The position numbers were made by a program, and so were the translations under genes. Below are positions 1-12,218 of a stretch of 64,000 nt of DNA, piece by piece. Below the pieces are notes generated by a model. That model saw nothing but the letters and a program-made list of their open reading frames with translations, searched no databases and had not been told where the DNA came from. The stretch is from Motacilla alba alba. Lineage: Eukaryota; Chordata; Aves; Passeriformes; Motacillidae. Where the stretch lies: the NCBI RefSeq assembly GCF_015832195.1, contig NC_052017.1:51661652-51725651 (forward strand), read 5' to 3'. Numbering within the stretch: position 1 is the stretch's first letter; each line of letters opens with the position of its first letter.

Positions 1-330
1 ATCATCATAATAAATATGATAACAGAACAATATAAATTTAGTATGTATATCATGTTACTATCTGTTTGGACACATATTAATGCTCCATAGTTAATGTATG
101 TATGATTGGCAAGCAAAGAACTGCTGTGCTGTTGTTTCAGTAAAATGCAGTCTTGTAGAATCTGGAGCACACAAGACTTTCTTATCTCAGCCAAACCTAT
201 AGTATTGGTAAATGTCACGCACGGGGAATCTGGGCTCATGAACAGTCTCCATGAATTCAACCAAACTTACACTGCTGAATTGGTTCTAATCAGCAATTAA
301 GCCCAGGTGCCCCTGGCCCCTCTGATCCCC
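1..330. other. unassigned AT-rich sequence
   Basis: I see no gene, promoter or recognisable repeat here. The stretch is AT-rich and ends where a CR1 fragment begins. A 64-codon open frame at 106-300 shows no family resemblance and is treated as chance. Confidence 0.5.
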
Positions 331-665
331 AAATCACAGAACAGCACGGCTTGGAAGGGTCCTTAGAAATCGTCTTGTTGCAACCCTGCTGCCAAGGGTA
401 GGGACACCTTCCACCAGGCCAGGTTGCTCCAAGCCCCATCCAACCTGGCCTGGAACACTCACTGCCACTGGACTGGGCAGCCACAGCTTCCGTGGGCAGG
501 GTGGCCCAGTATCTCACCAGCCTCAGAGGACAGAATTTCTTCTACATCTCCAGCCTAACCCTGTCCTCTGTCAGTGGGAAGCCGCTGCCCCTGCTGCAGT
601 CCCTCCAGGCCCTTGTAGAAGCCCCTCTGCAGGTCTCTGCTGGGCCTCATGCAGGGAGGTGCCCC
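331..665 (-). mobile_element. CR1 LINE 3' fragment, antisense
   Basis: Read on the + strand, this looks like the reverse complement of the 3' end of an avian CR1 retrotransposon. It has a degraded repeat-tail remnant, then the GGAAGGGTCCTTAGAAAT-type segment, a run resembling 'agggacaccttccaccaggc', and 'ttgctccaagccccatccaa'. After these come the 'aatttcttctacatctccag' and 'cccttgtagaagcccctct' blocks. The copy is 5'-truncated, as is usual for CR1. Its right edge is approximate, since similarity fades into GC-rich sequence. It is an old, non-coding copy. Confidence 0.85.
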
Positions 666-2694
666 AGGACAAGCCCTTGGAGAGCACTGGGAGCCAGGAA
701 TGCCACCATCAGGGCAGCAAGCAGGGCCTGGCATGGCCGTCGGAGCAAGAGGGCACAGGGCAGGCGCTGCGGCCCTGCCAGCTGGAGCTGAGAGCTGTGG
801 TGTGTGGCCCAGCAGAGAGCCATGGACTCCCACAGCTCTGCATCTCTCACTGAGGCAGCTGCCCAGGCACACCTGGCCTGGGACACGTGGCCAGCCCAGT
901 GCCACCATCAGGGGTGTTTGTGCTCTGGGGCCAGGGTCATTTGTGGCTGTGAGATGAGTGGCTAGCATGACTTGGGCCCCTAGGGTGGTGACAAGTGTGC
1001 ACAGGAAAAGGCCAGCCCAGAAAGAAGCAACAGCAAATAGCCCCCAGTGTGGCCATAGTAATACTGGTGTCCTACACTGGCTGTTTCTTTCCATAGCAAG
1101 AGAGAAATAGCAGAGGGGAAATAGCAGAGGGGGTATCTATAAATAATAAGTACCTTTCAGTACCAATAAAGCTTCACCAATATTGGATGGATATTGCACA
1201 GCTTTCATCATTGCAATATTACCAGGAATATGGGCCAGCAGGGGTACGTAGGCCAACACAGGCACAGCTGGGAACTGAAGACAAGCTTCTGGCCCAGAAT
1301 CTTTCTCCAGGTCAGAAATGTATGAAACAGATTTTCCAGAGAGTAATTACATACGTAGGAGTCAGGCCACCCTGAAAGTAGAGGCAGCAACTGATTTCCA
1401 CAAAGAAGGGACAGTAGCAGAAAGGCAGGATGAGAGAAAGAATTAAAAAAACCCTGCAACTTTGCATACAAAACAGTCTCTTACCAGGGCTTCTTAGGAG
1501 TGTAAGAGGCTGAGCCATTCACTCCTTTTTTGTTCTGTGTATCTCATTGTCTCTTTTTTGGTCATATCTGCATGTCCTTTTGTTCTGCTGATTGTCTTTC
1601 CATACTGTTTCTCTTCACTCTCACCTTCCACAATTCCAGCAGTGTTACAAGTTCCAGCAAGCAGATATATTAATTAATTCAGCTGCAATATAGAAACCTC
1701 TCACTTTTCAATTTTTTTTGTCAGGAACAAAAAAGCAATGGAATAACGTAATCAGCTCCTGATGGTAGAAGTTGACTGGAAACTACTAGAAGCTTGCCAT
1801 GGGAAGAAACAGTTTTATTTTGGAGAATGAAATAGCAGATAGTATTCCACTAAATTACAACAGTAAGGCAAAAGATGTAAATAGGAAGCTGAAAGCCACT
1901 TGGATAACAGAACAAACTGGCTTGGCAACAGCGCTGAGAATAATGCCTGACTCAACTCAGCCAGGAAACACATACAATAAATATCAAAACAGGTAGGATG
2001 CACTAAGGAACAGCAGCAGAACACACTCTGACGTTATAGGTACACTCATCACTTAATTTCACATGAATCAAAACCGTGAGCCAAGGTAATAATGTAATCC
2101 AGCCCTGCTAACACACACCAGAGTCTAAGTGCTGAGCTCAGGGACAGTGCTGGACAGCTCGCTTAAATAAACTCCAACAGGGACACCAGCTTACACAGAA
2201 CAATGGAGAGGGATAAATCTGGAATGAAGAAGATGAGCTAAAAACAGCAGTGGTTAAATTAAATATTCATATCACTGTGTGGAATCAGATGGCCAGATTA
2301 GATCCAGAATTTTCATTAGGGATTGCTGGACAGATATTGTTGTTTTTTTTCAATTTTGACTGCACAAGACTGGTTTTATGGTGTCCCTTGTCCTGGAAAA
2401 AATAATAATAAAGCACCACAAGAGAGAGTGGATCTTTGGCAGCAAGCTCAGGTGTGGTCTGGATGACCAGCACGGAGCTGAGGGGATGTGGGCTGTGGGA
2501 AAGCCTGTGCAGCAATGCTTGTCTCTTCACAGGCCTCCCACAAGGCACCCTGCAGCTGAAGCCATGGCTGTGGGACATCTGGTACCTTGGCTGAGGCACA
2601 GGCTGAGAAAACCCTCAACCCTGCCATTGAGAAGAGGGACCCTCGTAAAAAGCTGCTTGAGACACAGGCAGCCCCAGGGCTGCCATGACATTAT
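666..2694. other. unassigned, GC-rich at its left end
   Basis: Bases 666-960 are GC-rich but not dense in CpG, and several overlapping open frames on both strands there look like composition effects. The rest (960-2694) is ordinary mixed sequence with a small direct repeat near 1108-1131 (aaatagcagaggg twice). The open frame at 2378-2902 enters the next CR1 copy, and only its CR1 part (from about 2695) is recognisable. I found no exon with both a family match and splice sites. Confidence 0.45.
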
Positions 2695-3112
2695 ACCACA
2701 ATATAAGAAAAATTTTAAGCTATTAAAGAGTGTCCAAAGGAGGGCAACCAAGATGGCGAAGGGCTGTGAGGGGAAGCCATACAAGGAGTGGCTGAGGTCA
2801 CTTGGCCTGTCCAACCTGGAGGAGACTGGGGAGAGACCTCATCAGTGTCTACAATTTCCTCGTCTAGAGGAGGGACAGGCACTGATGTCTTTTCTCTGGT
2901 GACACAACCCGAGGGACTGGCCTGGAGTTGTATCAGGAGCGGTTTAGGTTGGATATTGGAATAAAGTTCTTCCCCCAGAGGGTGGTTGGGCACTGGAACA
3001 GGCTCCCAAGGAAAGTGGTCACAGCAGCAGTTCAAGAAGCGTGATGGGCTGTCGGGGCTGTCCTGTGCAGAGCTAGGAATCGGACTCGATTATCCCTGCG
3101 GGTCCTTTCCGC
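2695..3112 (+). mobile_element. CR1 LINE 3' fragment, sense
   Basis: This is a sense-oriented CR1 3' end. One frame reads the ORF2 C-terminal tail, with peptide blocks of the type QRRATKMAKG and LRSLGLSNLEETG. After that come the 'ggataTTggaataaagttctt' region, 'ggcactggaacaggctccc' and a GGACTCGATTATCCCTGCGGGTCC-like 3' terminus. The terminal octamer repeats are missing. The CpG island starts directly at its 3' edge, so the element now forms the immediate flank of a promoter-like region. It contains a CAAGATGGCGAAG stretch resembling a YY1 site, which I take as part of the CR1 sequence. Confidence 0.85.
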
Positions 3113-3600
3113 GTCAGGAGTTGCCGTAACACCGTCCCCTCCCCGCCGCCGTTCGCAGCGCCTCCCGCCATCGCCCCCTGCCGCGCACCGCCGGCACCGC
3201 AGCAATGGCGGCCCCCACGGCGCCCGCGTGAGCCCGACGCCGACCGCGGCTGCCGTGAGTGGGGACGGGCGGCCGAGGCCGGGGCGCGGCCAGGGCGGGC
3301 CCGGCCGCCGCTCCCGTCAGCGCCGCCGCACCCGAGCGAGCCCCGCCGCCCCTCCCGGCGCGCTCGGCCCGGCGCAAGATGGCCCCGGGGGGCGGTCGGG
3401 GCCATACGGGGGCGGGAAGAGGCGCGGGAGGGGTTTGTACCGGGGGAGTCCCGTCGGGGCCCCGACCACAGGAGCTCCGCGGCGACTGCGGGGAGCGGCG
3501 GGGGTCAGACCTGGGGCACTGAGCGGTGGCATCGCGGCGAGGGCAGCAGTGCCGTGTGGCGGGCAGGGGCTTGCTCAGTGACCCCGAGGGCCTGAGCACA
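3110..3600. promoter_or_regulatory. CpG island, candidate promoter
   Basis: This is the densest CpG stretch in the window and is very GC-rich, whereas the flanks are AT-rich. It holds several GC-box-like GGGCGG motifs (around 3294, 3394 and 3413) and a YY1-like CAAGATGGC at 3375-3383. There is no obvious TATA box. This is the usual picture of a vertebrate housekeeping promoter. COA1 lies downstream on the + strand and human COA1 has a distant non-coding first exon, so this could be its main start. It could instead drive a gene to the left on the - strand (BLVRA is the expected neighbour from human gene order). Nothing in the sequence decides between them. Confidence 0.75.
3190..3254 (+). other. 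candidate 5' non-coding exon ending at a GTGAGT donor
   Basis: Bases 3255-3260 read GTGAGT directly after CTGCC, a consensus 5' splice site inside the CpG island. A weaker alternative donor, GTGAGC, sits at 3228. The exon's 5' limit is unknown and the start given is nominal. An ATG at 3205 in good context (G at -3, G at +4) opens an eight-codon frame that stops at 3229-3231, so if this is an exon it carries a very short upstream ORF. A link to the COA1 acceptor at 47368 would imply an intron of about 44 kb. That link is inference. Confidence 0.4.
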
Positions 3601-4642
3601 TTTCCTTTCGGGCCCTGTTAATGGTACTTGCACTTAAGATACTTCTCGGCCGCCTTCAGAAGAGGAGAGCGAGGCAAATTTATCTAGCAAGCTACGAAGA
3701 AAGCCTGATAGGCAGAGAGTAATCAGAACTGGGGCAGAAAAGATTTCTTGTTGCTTAAAACAGGCACGGGCCCACGGTGCCCTGTGCTGGGGGGAGTTCG
3801 GTGGCAGGAGCAGAGCCAGCGGAAATGTGAGGATTTGGGCGAACGTTAAAGGAAGTTGGTTGCAGTTGACTCATGCACATGAGGAGGAATGTGAGGAATC
3901 TACAGTCAGATTTACTTTGTTATTCAGGTAGAGCTGATGAAGCAGTCAGGTCGTCTTGAGCAGGTTTAATGTTCAAACACTGCAAAGGAAAGGGATTACT
4001 GTGATTCTTTCTCTATAAAAATTGGAACTTCCCTGTTTAAGTCTGCTCTGATCACTGAAGCAAACCCGATTTCCCCTATGCCTTATTGGATAGTCTGGTT
4101 GCTCCTGCTTTCCAGCCTAGTTGGCTTCTTTCTGCTCGTTCACATGAACTCTTTAAATGCAAGAAGAGAACATGTAACTTGAAGTATAAGAGTGGCCTGG
4201 GTTGCTTCTTTTAGAGCCGGGTTTTTTAATGAATTGAAGTGCAGAAACCAATTTCAAAAATCCCTGGTACAGTCTGAAAAGCTGGAGTAATGGCAGGCTG
4301 TGACAGCAAGGTGGCCCTGTTCCACCGCCCTGCTGTCCATTGTGCTGTACCTCTTGCGTCAGGCTTAGGGATCAGCTGGCTTTTTGAAAGTTGGTTTTTC
4401 CAGTGCATCAAGGCTTTCTGGACACGGCATGCACTGCAGCGGCACAGCCCAGCAGTAGGATGGGATTAGTGGCATAAGCACCCCCTTTCCAGCAGCAACT
4501 CCTCAGACCTGCACTTAAATCCGGTGTTAAACTGCAGCTACTCTTTGTTTTGAGTCTAAGCTTTGACTCAAATTTGAACAGTAAACCGGTGTTTCTTATC
4601 ATGCAGTAGCCCGTGTTGAGGGTTCTCAAACTTGACTGGGGG

Positions 4643-4688
4643 TGTGGTAGAGAAAGATGAGTGCATGTGGTAGAGAAAGATGAGTGCA
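4643..4688. repeat. perfect 23-bp tandem duplication
   Basis: The 23-base unit beginning TGTGGTAGAGAAAG and ending GAGTGCA occurs twice, head to tail, without a mismatch. Perfect identity suggests a recent slippage or duplication event, or an assembly artefact. It lies outside any gene I can support. Confidence 0.9.
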
Positions 4689-6489
4689 TGTTGAAAGATA
4701 ACAAAATACCGCCTTTCTGCCTATAGATCCTTGTGCTATTTAAGACTTGGCAAAAATTGCTGCCCTCACTATCTCATTATTTAAGTGCTGAAATAGCCCA
4801 GATCAGCCAAATTCCATTAAACACAAAGTGCAAAGGAAAGTTATCTTAAACAAGCAATGCACCAATTGTAAAGTTGTTGCATTTACTCCCCAAGGAAGAA
4901 AGGATTCTCATCAAGAAAAGGGTGAAGAGGTTAGCCGAACTTAATGTGTCATTTTTTTGTTAGATGAGCTTTAACTTAGACTACTGTAAATTGAATGAAA
5001 AAACATGGAGAAGGGAGATAAGGAGCTTTTGGGATTAAAAATAAAAATAAACCCCAAAGCCTTCATTTTTTTACTATCTTACAGCTTTTTCTAAGTAGTA
5101 CTTTGCTGTTGCAGTTCTGAAATTAATGAAGTGTGCATGGATTATTGCTGAATGTATTTTACTTCAAAGCTGGTTATTCCCCAGAAGTCAGAGGCTTTGC
5201 ATGTCTGTTAACACAGTACTTTCCAGGCCACTTTTCTAATACAAACTTCTGGGTTTTGACTCAATGCCAGAGGAGCAAAATAACATCCTTACCTTTGCAG
5301 CTGTGACCACAACATAAAATGAAGCAGGAAGAAGAGCTGATGCTGGGGGTTGTTTTCGCTACACTTAAGGCACCTTGAGAGTTGGAGCGTGCACAAAGAG
5401 ATGGGCCCACTCACACCCTCCCTAAGCAATGTGGCTGTTAGGGGAGCTCTTGGGTTTTCTTTTATACCTTTAGCCAGCACAGGTGACTGCATCTTGTCTG
5501 TTAAGCAGCCCAGCTCCCCCTGTGTGAGCGTTGCTGTCGAGCAGCAGCTTCCCCCATTTGCCTGTGCTGCCTCACCCAGGCTGCCGCACAGCCCTCGGAG
5601 AATGGTTTGGTAGCAGCCCAGTTTGTGGTTCTGGGAATTAGGAGGAGGCTCTAGGCGCAGCTCTGAAGGGTGGCTGCATCTGCTCTAGACAACTTTTGTG
5701 TGTAGACTTCTCTGCTTGTCCAACTCCCAGCTGTAGAAGTGCCACTAAAACAGAAGTCAGCAAGTGACGTGTGTGAATACCTTCCTCAAAATGCTTACAT
5801 GTTCAAGCAAGTGGGAGGGGAGTGGGGGAAGAAAGGCACTAGCTGGATTTTTCTATTTCTCTGTACTGCTGTTGGTGGCTCAGTCTACAGTTTTGGGCTT
5901 TGATTTGGATAAATGAGGAGGTTGCAGAAAAAGGCTATATTATGTCTCAGTTTCTGGGAGGAGCAGTTATATGACCATCAGGCTAGTGTGGGGAGCTAAC
6001 CTTTTGGAGATGCAGTTTTACTTTTTTCTACTCAGCATATTGTAAGGAATAGAAAGCTCTTGAGAGTGTACTTCTGAAAAGCTACCTGATACACAAGAAT
6101 ATTGGAATATGTTAGTAAAATTGCAAGTTATCAGTTCAGCATAGTTTACTCTTTTCCTTGTTGGGAGCAAGTGAAAAAACATCACCAGGTATTTTATTGT
6201 GACATTTGTCTTTCAGCGTGTTATGAGGATCTTTTCTGGTACTAGAATGTTGTAAGTGACAGAACCCTTTCATCTGCTGTGGTGCAGTGGTGGTTTTTTA
6301 ACAGCTGCGCAGCAGTAATAGCAGTTGAATTTAACCACCCCAACCCCCTTCCCCCAGGGTAGAGTAATTTGGTTTTCATGGTGTTTAAGTGTTTTCACTA
6401 AGTGTTTGCATAGCATACCACCAGCTAAAATACATGGACCCTATTTCCAGAGCTCTCTGAGAGTACTCTGCCGAGTACTTTGGTATATC

Positions 6490-6545
6490 TCATATATATA
6501 TGTGTATACATACATATATATATATATATATATAAATAAATATAT

Positions 6546-6592
<47 letters not shown>

Positions 6593-6600
6593 TATCATAT
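6490..6600. repeat. (AT)n microsatellite, interrupted
   Basis: About 110 bases of nearly pure AT/TA alternation, broken by short tgtgtatacata and aaataaa interruptions. The tract is self-complementary, so it could form hairpins, and its length is probably polymorphic. Open frames through it (for example 6325-6690) are artefacts of the repeat. Confidence 0.97.
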
Positions 6601-9600
6601 CTTTGGTACGTAGCAGTTAATGGGGGCTTTGCCCTGCCTTTCTTACTCCTCCCTTCACCAAATAAAAAGTCAATCCTGCTATTAATTTGATCACTACATT
6701 AAACATAGTAAGCCCAATTATCCATTACATCAAATTGTATTCTGCCATCATGATATTAGACCTCTTATGGATCAAACTGGAGGCAAGTGAAGAGGGAATG
6801 TTTTCTTTTTTCTATTTGTAGCTGTATCTGCTTTGAAGATTGGCTTTGTAAGCTTCTCCCATTAACTAACAAAGAGATGGAAATCTTCCACATCCCTCTG
6901 TGCCTTCTCCAGATGTGGATTAAGTTCATTAATGGCAACAGTAATCTCCCAGACTGTCTGACAGGTGTTGATCTGTGCACCAGCACTAGGGCAGATTCTA
7001 ACTTTGATGATGTTAAATGAGTGAGAGCCAAGAGCGTGGGTTTGAAGCAGATTGTCTCCATGTACTGCACTTTGACTTGAACATGAAGTTCTCAGACGGA
7101 TCCCCAGAGGCTGCGCCACCAGTGAATGCTCAACACTCTCCGCAGCTCAGTGGTGGTAAAGTCCGTGAGGGCAGGCAAGAGCTAACCTAAACCAGCCACA
7201 CACAGAACCCATAGCGGGAACACAACCCTCAGCATCAGGTATTTTCATTTGCAGACTCGTGCTTATTCTTGATCTAGACATAGCCAGCAATAATTATGAG
7301 AATCCAGTCTAGCATTAAAATAATTAAAATTGAAATCTTGAACTCCCCCAGAAGGAACACCCATAAGATGTAGGAATATCTGTAAGGAAATTTGATCCAA
7401 CAGAAGTCTAAACCAGTCCCAAAAGACCTAACACCACTCCTTTTCAGTCTTTCAGCAGTCTACAGGAGCCTCTACAACTGGTTGCATGGTATTGGTGAGC
7501 ACCAGAAACTGAAGGTGTAAACACAGGGTGATACACCAAGATCTGGACTACTCGAAAAGACGTGGTCATCTGAACTGCATTCATTTTGGTGTAACATGAG
7601 GGATCCATTGCCTGAGGTTGGGAAATGTATGTAGGGTACCTGGGAGGTAGGCTAAAATAAAAAGATACTCAGAGTACAGAGGCATTTATGGATACAGATA
7701 CAGATAGTTCAGTTTGGCAGGTTGTAAGTAAGTAGAAGGAATGCAAGTCTTGCAAGAGATAAAAATAAATAGATTTGTCCTGTCATGGCAGAAGAGAACC
7801 ATGAAAGAAACATTAAACATTAAAACCAGGCACAGAAACAAAAGTTAAAAGGTTAGAGAACTGCAAAAACCTGCTCTGGAAAGCATATGAGATAAGAGTG
7901 ATAATTCATTTGATAGGCTTAGGGGGAATTCAGATACTTTCCACACAGGTGTGGTTTTATTAGAGATTGCTGCTGGGCTGCTATTTAGCCTGCTGGGAGA
8001 AAAAGTGTAAGCCAGTAGGGGAAAGACAGACCTTGCCAGGTAAAGAGTCAAGGATAATTTAGATGGACGCACAGTGAGGAAAAACAAGCCATGAAATACC
8101 TTACTTAACAGGATGGTGTTTTTTCCTGAGGTCTAAAAATGAGGAACACTATTATCTTGAAAATCCTTCATGTCTTGTCAGCACAATACAGACATCACTA
8201 AGTATTACCTATAGCCTTGCTTACTCTGATTTCTGGTATAATTTTCTTCTGGCCCCTCCACAAAATTAAAAACTCTTCAAAATACATGGTTAGCTTCCTT
8301 TCAGTGGCCTTGGTGGTACTGGTTGTCCAGTAAGTATTTTATTAATGAGCATTCTGAGGAAGGAGACACAGCATACCTGTTTACAAAAGTGACTCAGCGC
8401 TGTTTTTGCATTACTTATCACACATTTAACTTCTAGTCAATAAAATCTTTAGGCTTGAATCTTTGGCTTGGTGCCTTAATATCATCTCTCCTTAGGATCC
8501 TGAAAGCAGCAACATGATGTAGTTCATACACCAACACATTTTGACTACTGAGTTTAGGTGGAAGAATGTTGTTGCTTAATCCAGTAGGACTGGAAAGCAA
8601 CTGTCAGCACTTAGAACTACAGTGTGAGCTGCATGTGAATTATTAGAGCAGCAGCTATCTAAGCTTAATCTTGGCATCCAGGAACATTTCCTTGGATTTT
8701 ACTGGACAGATACATTTGTGGACACAGCTGTACAAGCACTGAGAGAGAAAACTACAAGCCTACGTGCTTCAGAGCCTGCACTACAGTTAAAAACATATAG
8801 CATGCTAGCACAAGTGAAAGGGAGAGCTGCTATGTGCAACTTGATCGTTACATTTGGTCTAGCAGTTGCATAGACACAAAACTGCTCTACAAGTGCTGTA
8901 GTACAACATTTCTACACGTAGCATGGTTAGAGAGCCCACCTTAACAGGTGCTTTAGAATAAATAGTACTTCTAAGCTTTCCTGTGCTGAATAGGAGTACA
9001 TTAAGAAGATGGAAGCCATCACACACCACTTGGAAAAGAGTAATTAATAGCTTACCAAGATCCCCATATATATCACATAACAGTCTTCAATCCTTGTCAA
9101 ACATAAAAATATATGAAAATTTGAAGCCTAGAATATTTTCACTTAGTTTCCTTCCTAGAGTAGCTGTAGGCTTCTGCTTTAAAATTACTCTTCTTAATAC
9201 TAGAAGTTCACAGGTACCTTCTCTCAAATTTTAGTGCCTCTCCCTTGCTACTCTTTTTAACCTTTTTTCTTTGAGTCTCACAGGTGCAAAGCTTTCAGTT
9301 GAATTAACTCTGCCCTATCCAGAAGTGGTGAGCAACTTGTTTCTCTCAATAATAATCTTGTTAGGTATGAAGGACTAATGCTTAAAAAAATAATTTGCCT
9401 GAATTTCTGTTACTTTGAGAGTTTGGGGATTTGTTTGTTTGGTTTCTTTTGTTTTTGCAGTCAAAATTCCACAGGCTTTTGAGTAAATAAGTTAACTCCA
9501 GGGGTATACACTGTTAAACACAGGATGTTTGCTTCCCATGTTTATTACAAAATCTACAGTGATCTCCACAGAGCTTCCATTTAATTGGAGTTTTGCCACC

Positions 9601-11342
9601 AACTTAAATAGGTAGCTCAATTCCAAGTTCATTAACAGTATGGAAAGGTTTACTCCAAGTGTAGGATGAATTAGAAAGATTAAAAGCTGAGAAGTTGCCT
9701 CTACATGGTGAGCATGCCTGAGCTTGATGAGGTTATTTCCTGAACCTAAACTATAAACAAGGAACTGGGCGAAGTTGCAAACCTGCATATGGGAGGCATC
9801 TGCTGGAAATTATGACAAAAACTAACAATCTTCACCTCACTGAAGTCAGTGAAACATTTCCCATGTACTTGATTTGAGCCAGGATTTTGCTGTAGGCACT
9901 TACACTTCAGTTTTGCAGGAATTAATGCACATAACACAGTAAATACCTCTGGAAAATGTTTTAGCTCCTCTCCTTCCCAGTTCTCCCTTCTTCTTTAGGC
10001 TGAGTTTTAAATAGCTTTCCTAAACCTTTTCCATCTCCATTCCCCTTTTTAAATCAGAAATTGAGTAGATATCCTTTCAGCATTTTGCTTGAGCAACACC
10101 AATGGCATCACTTTTACACTGTGTTAATCATTATGTACAATAGTATTGTGTCTTCCATCAGAATTGCAAAGCAGTTAACATATATTAATTAAGTACTGCG
10201 TCTCTGTGAGGCGTGTAAGTAATTAATTTTGTAAGCCGATGCCATTTAAAGGTGAGAGAAGGGTGGATTCTCATCTTAATGAGTAGCCTCTTACTCGTTT
10301 ACAGTTATTTTCTTCCTGGGTGTCTAGACCTGAAGTAAGTTCCTTATGCAGCTTTTGTAATGGCATCAGTAACAGGCACATTTGTGAAGCTGAAATTCAA
10401 GACATCTCTTGTGTTTACAGTATGTGAAAGCATGTCCTCTCAAATTCATTGTCAAATATAATTGTGGTAAATCAAGTCAGTAGAGAAGACAGGGGAAGAG
10501 TTTGAGACTTAAGCTCCAGCCCTGCCTTCACTTCATTAGAACAGGTAGTCCTAAAGTTTTGATGTCCTATGTTTGTTTTTGTGCAGGTACGAAAGGACTT
10601 CCTAGATGCTGCAGGCTTCCTTTTTCCCAGGCACATTTACTCTTTGCACCTGACAATCATATTTAGGCAGATTTTGAGGGCTTCATAAATTTGTATGGGC
10701 TTTCCAGATGTGTGGTTGCTGGAGAGAGCAGACTCTTCTGAGCTGTTTGCTGCATGCCTGGGAACTCTGGGTGTCAGCACTGTGAGCACACACAGCGGTT
10801 ACAAGACAAGAAGCCCCTCACAGGAGCAGCTCTGTGTGTGTGCTGTGCTCTCCAGCTGTGCATATGAAGTGCGACACATCAGAAGCACAGACTTGAGGTA
10901 GGCATGGCTGTGCAGTCAGGCCCACTCTTTCATGGGGAAACTACACAGGTATTTGCATATGGATTATACATCTCCTGTTCCTGTGTGTTGCAGCTACTGC
11001 ATATATACACAGTTTTTTCTACCCATGAAATCCTCTGCGGACCTATGGGATTTCTACCATTCTAGTTTGCACCCTGATATACACACTCCTCCAAAGAGCA
11101 GGACCTGTACTTGCTCTACTTCTGTCAATTCCCCTTTCCCTTCTAATAACAGGTCCTTGCAATAAGACAGTTCTTCCATGAGACACCCTCAGACAATTTC
11201 AGTTCGCACAGAAGAGAGACATGGCAGACCCCAGTCCTTTCTCTCTCTTCAGGAGTCCTTGGTCTTGGTAATTCTGCTGCTTACCATGCCCTGGTTCTGA
11301 CATGTGTTGGATCTCTCCATTAGCCACTTTGACCTGTTAGCC

Positions 11343-12218
11343 TGGAAGAAAAACAGCAGAAAGGTGGGCAGGTTTCTCTGGCGTAGTGAGGTAAATAGCT
11401 GACTAAATGACAGATATGAGGTAGAGGATCAGCAAATTTGCCAATGATACCAAGCTGTGAGGTGTGGAGGGAAGCAATGACACTTGGCAGGCTTGAGAGG
11501 TAAGCCTGTGTGAACCTGATGAAGTCCAGCAAGGCCAAGTGCAAGGTGTTGCAGATGGGTTGGGGCAATCCCAAGCACAAAAAAGCCAGGCAGAAAATGG
11601 ATTGAGAGCAGCCCTGGGGAGAAGGGGTTGGGGGTGTTGGTAGACAAGAAGCTTGACATGACCCAATGTGCACTTGCAGCCCAAAAATCCAACCATGTCC
11701 TCTGCCCCTCTGCTCTGTTATCATGAGACCCTATGTAAAATGCTTTGTCCAACATAAGAAGGACGTGGACCTGTTAGAACAAACCCAGATGAGGGCTATA
11801 AAGATGCTCAGAGGGCTGGAGTACCTCTCCTGTGACAACAGGCTGAAAGAGTGGGGGATGTTCTGCCTAGAAGAGAGAAGACTCTAGGGAAACCTTAGAG
11901 CAGTTTCCTATACCTAAAGGGGACCTTTAAAAAGCTGGACAGAGACTTTTTAAAAGGGCCTGTGATGATAGGACAAAGGGGGATAGTTTTAAACTGAGAG
12001 TAGGTTTACATTAGATATTAGGAAGAAATTCTTTACTGTGAGGATGTTAAAAAATTGGAACATGTTGTCCAGAGAGATGCCCCATCCCTGAAAGTATTCA
12101 AGCCCAGATTGGATAGGGTTTTATCTAGCGAGTAACATCCCTGGCCATGGCAGGGGGTTTGGAACTAGGTGATTTTTTAAATCCCTTCCAACCCAAATAA
12201 TTTCTGTGATTCCATGAT
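11343..12218 (+). mobile_element. CR1 LINE, 3' ~0.9 kb with decayed RT end
   Basis: This is the longest CR1 copy in the window, in sense orientation. It begins in the reverse transcriptase region of ORF2. At 11437-11448 the frame reads Phe-Ala-Asn-Asp, where the family has the catalytic Phe-Ala-Asp-Asp, followed by Thr-Lys-Leu and a stop. Further on, a frame through 11666-11887 gives typical CR1 tail peptides such as KKDVDLLEQ, GLEYLS and CLEERRL. The 3' UTR ends near 12218 with 'cccttccaacccaaataatt' and a degraded tail, 'tctgtgattccatgat'. Stops and frameshifts make it dead. Confidence 0.92.

Larger units (their letters stand above)
3601..11342. other. gene-free stretch, probable intron or intergenic
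   Basis: About 7.7 kb in which I find no exon I can support. It contains a 23-bp tandem duplication and a long AT microsatellite, listed separately. A - strand open frame at 6862-7119 reads somewhat protein-like but matches no family I know; it is noted as a finding. A TGAAGTCAGTG-type fragment of an old amniote repeat lies near 9838. Everything else looks like unique non-coding DNA. Confidence 0.5.

Noticed and set aside
555..1094. 179-codon - strand frame
   Set aside because: It starts in CR1 sequence and runs through GC-rich DNA with open frames on both strands; no motif or splice context.
1..3110. BLVRA exons, expected to the left from human gene order
   Set aside because: No translated segment on either strand resembles biliverdin reductase; if present, the gene lies outside the window or only its first intron is here.
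3114..3599. 161-codon - strand frame and several + strand frames across the CpG island
   Set aside because: All frames are open because the DNA is GC-rich and short of stop codons; the translations are low-complexity Arg/Pro/Gly/Ala with no family resemblance.
6325..6690. 121-codon frame
   Set aside because: Half of it is the AT microsatellite, which gives an Ile/Tyr repeat.
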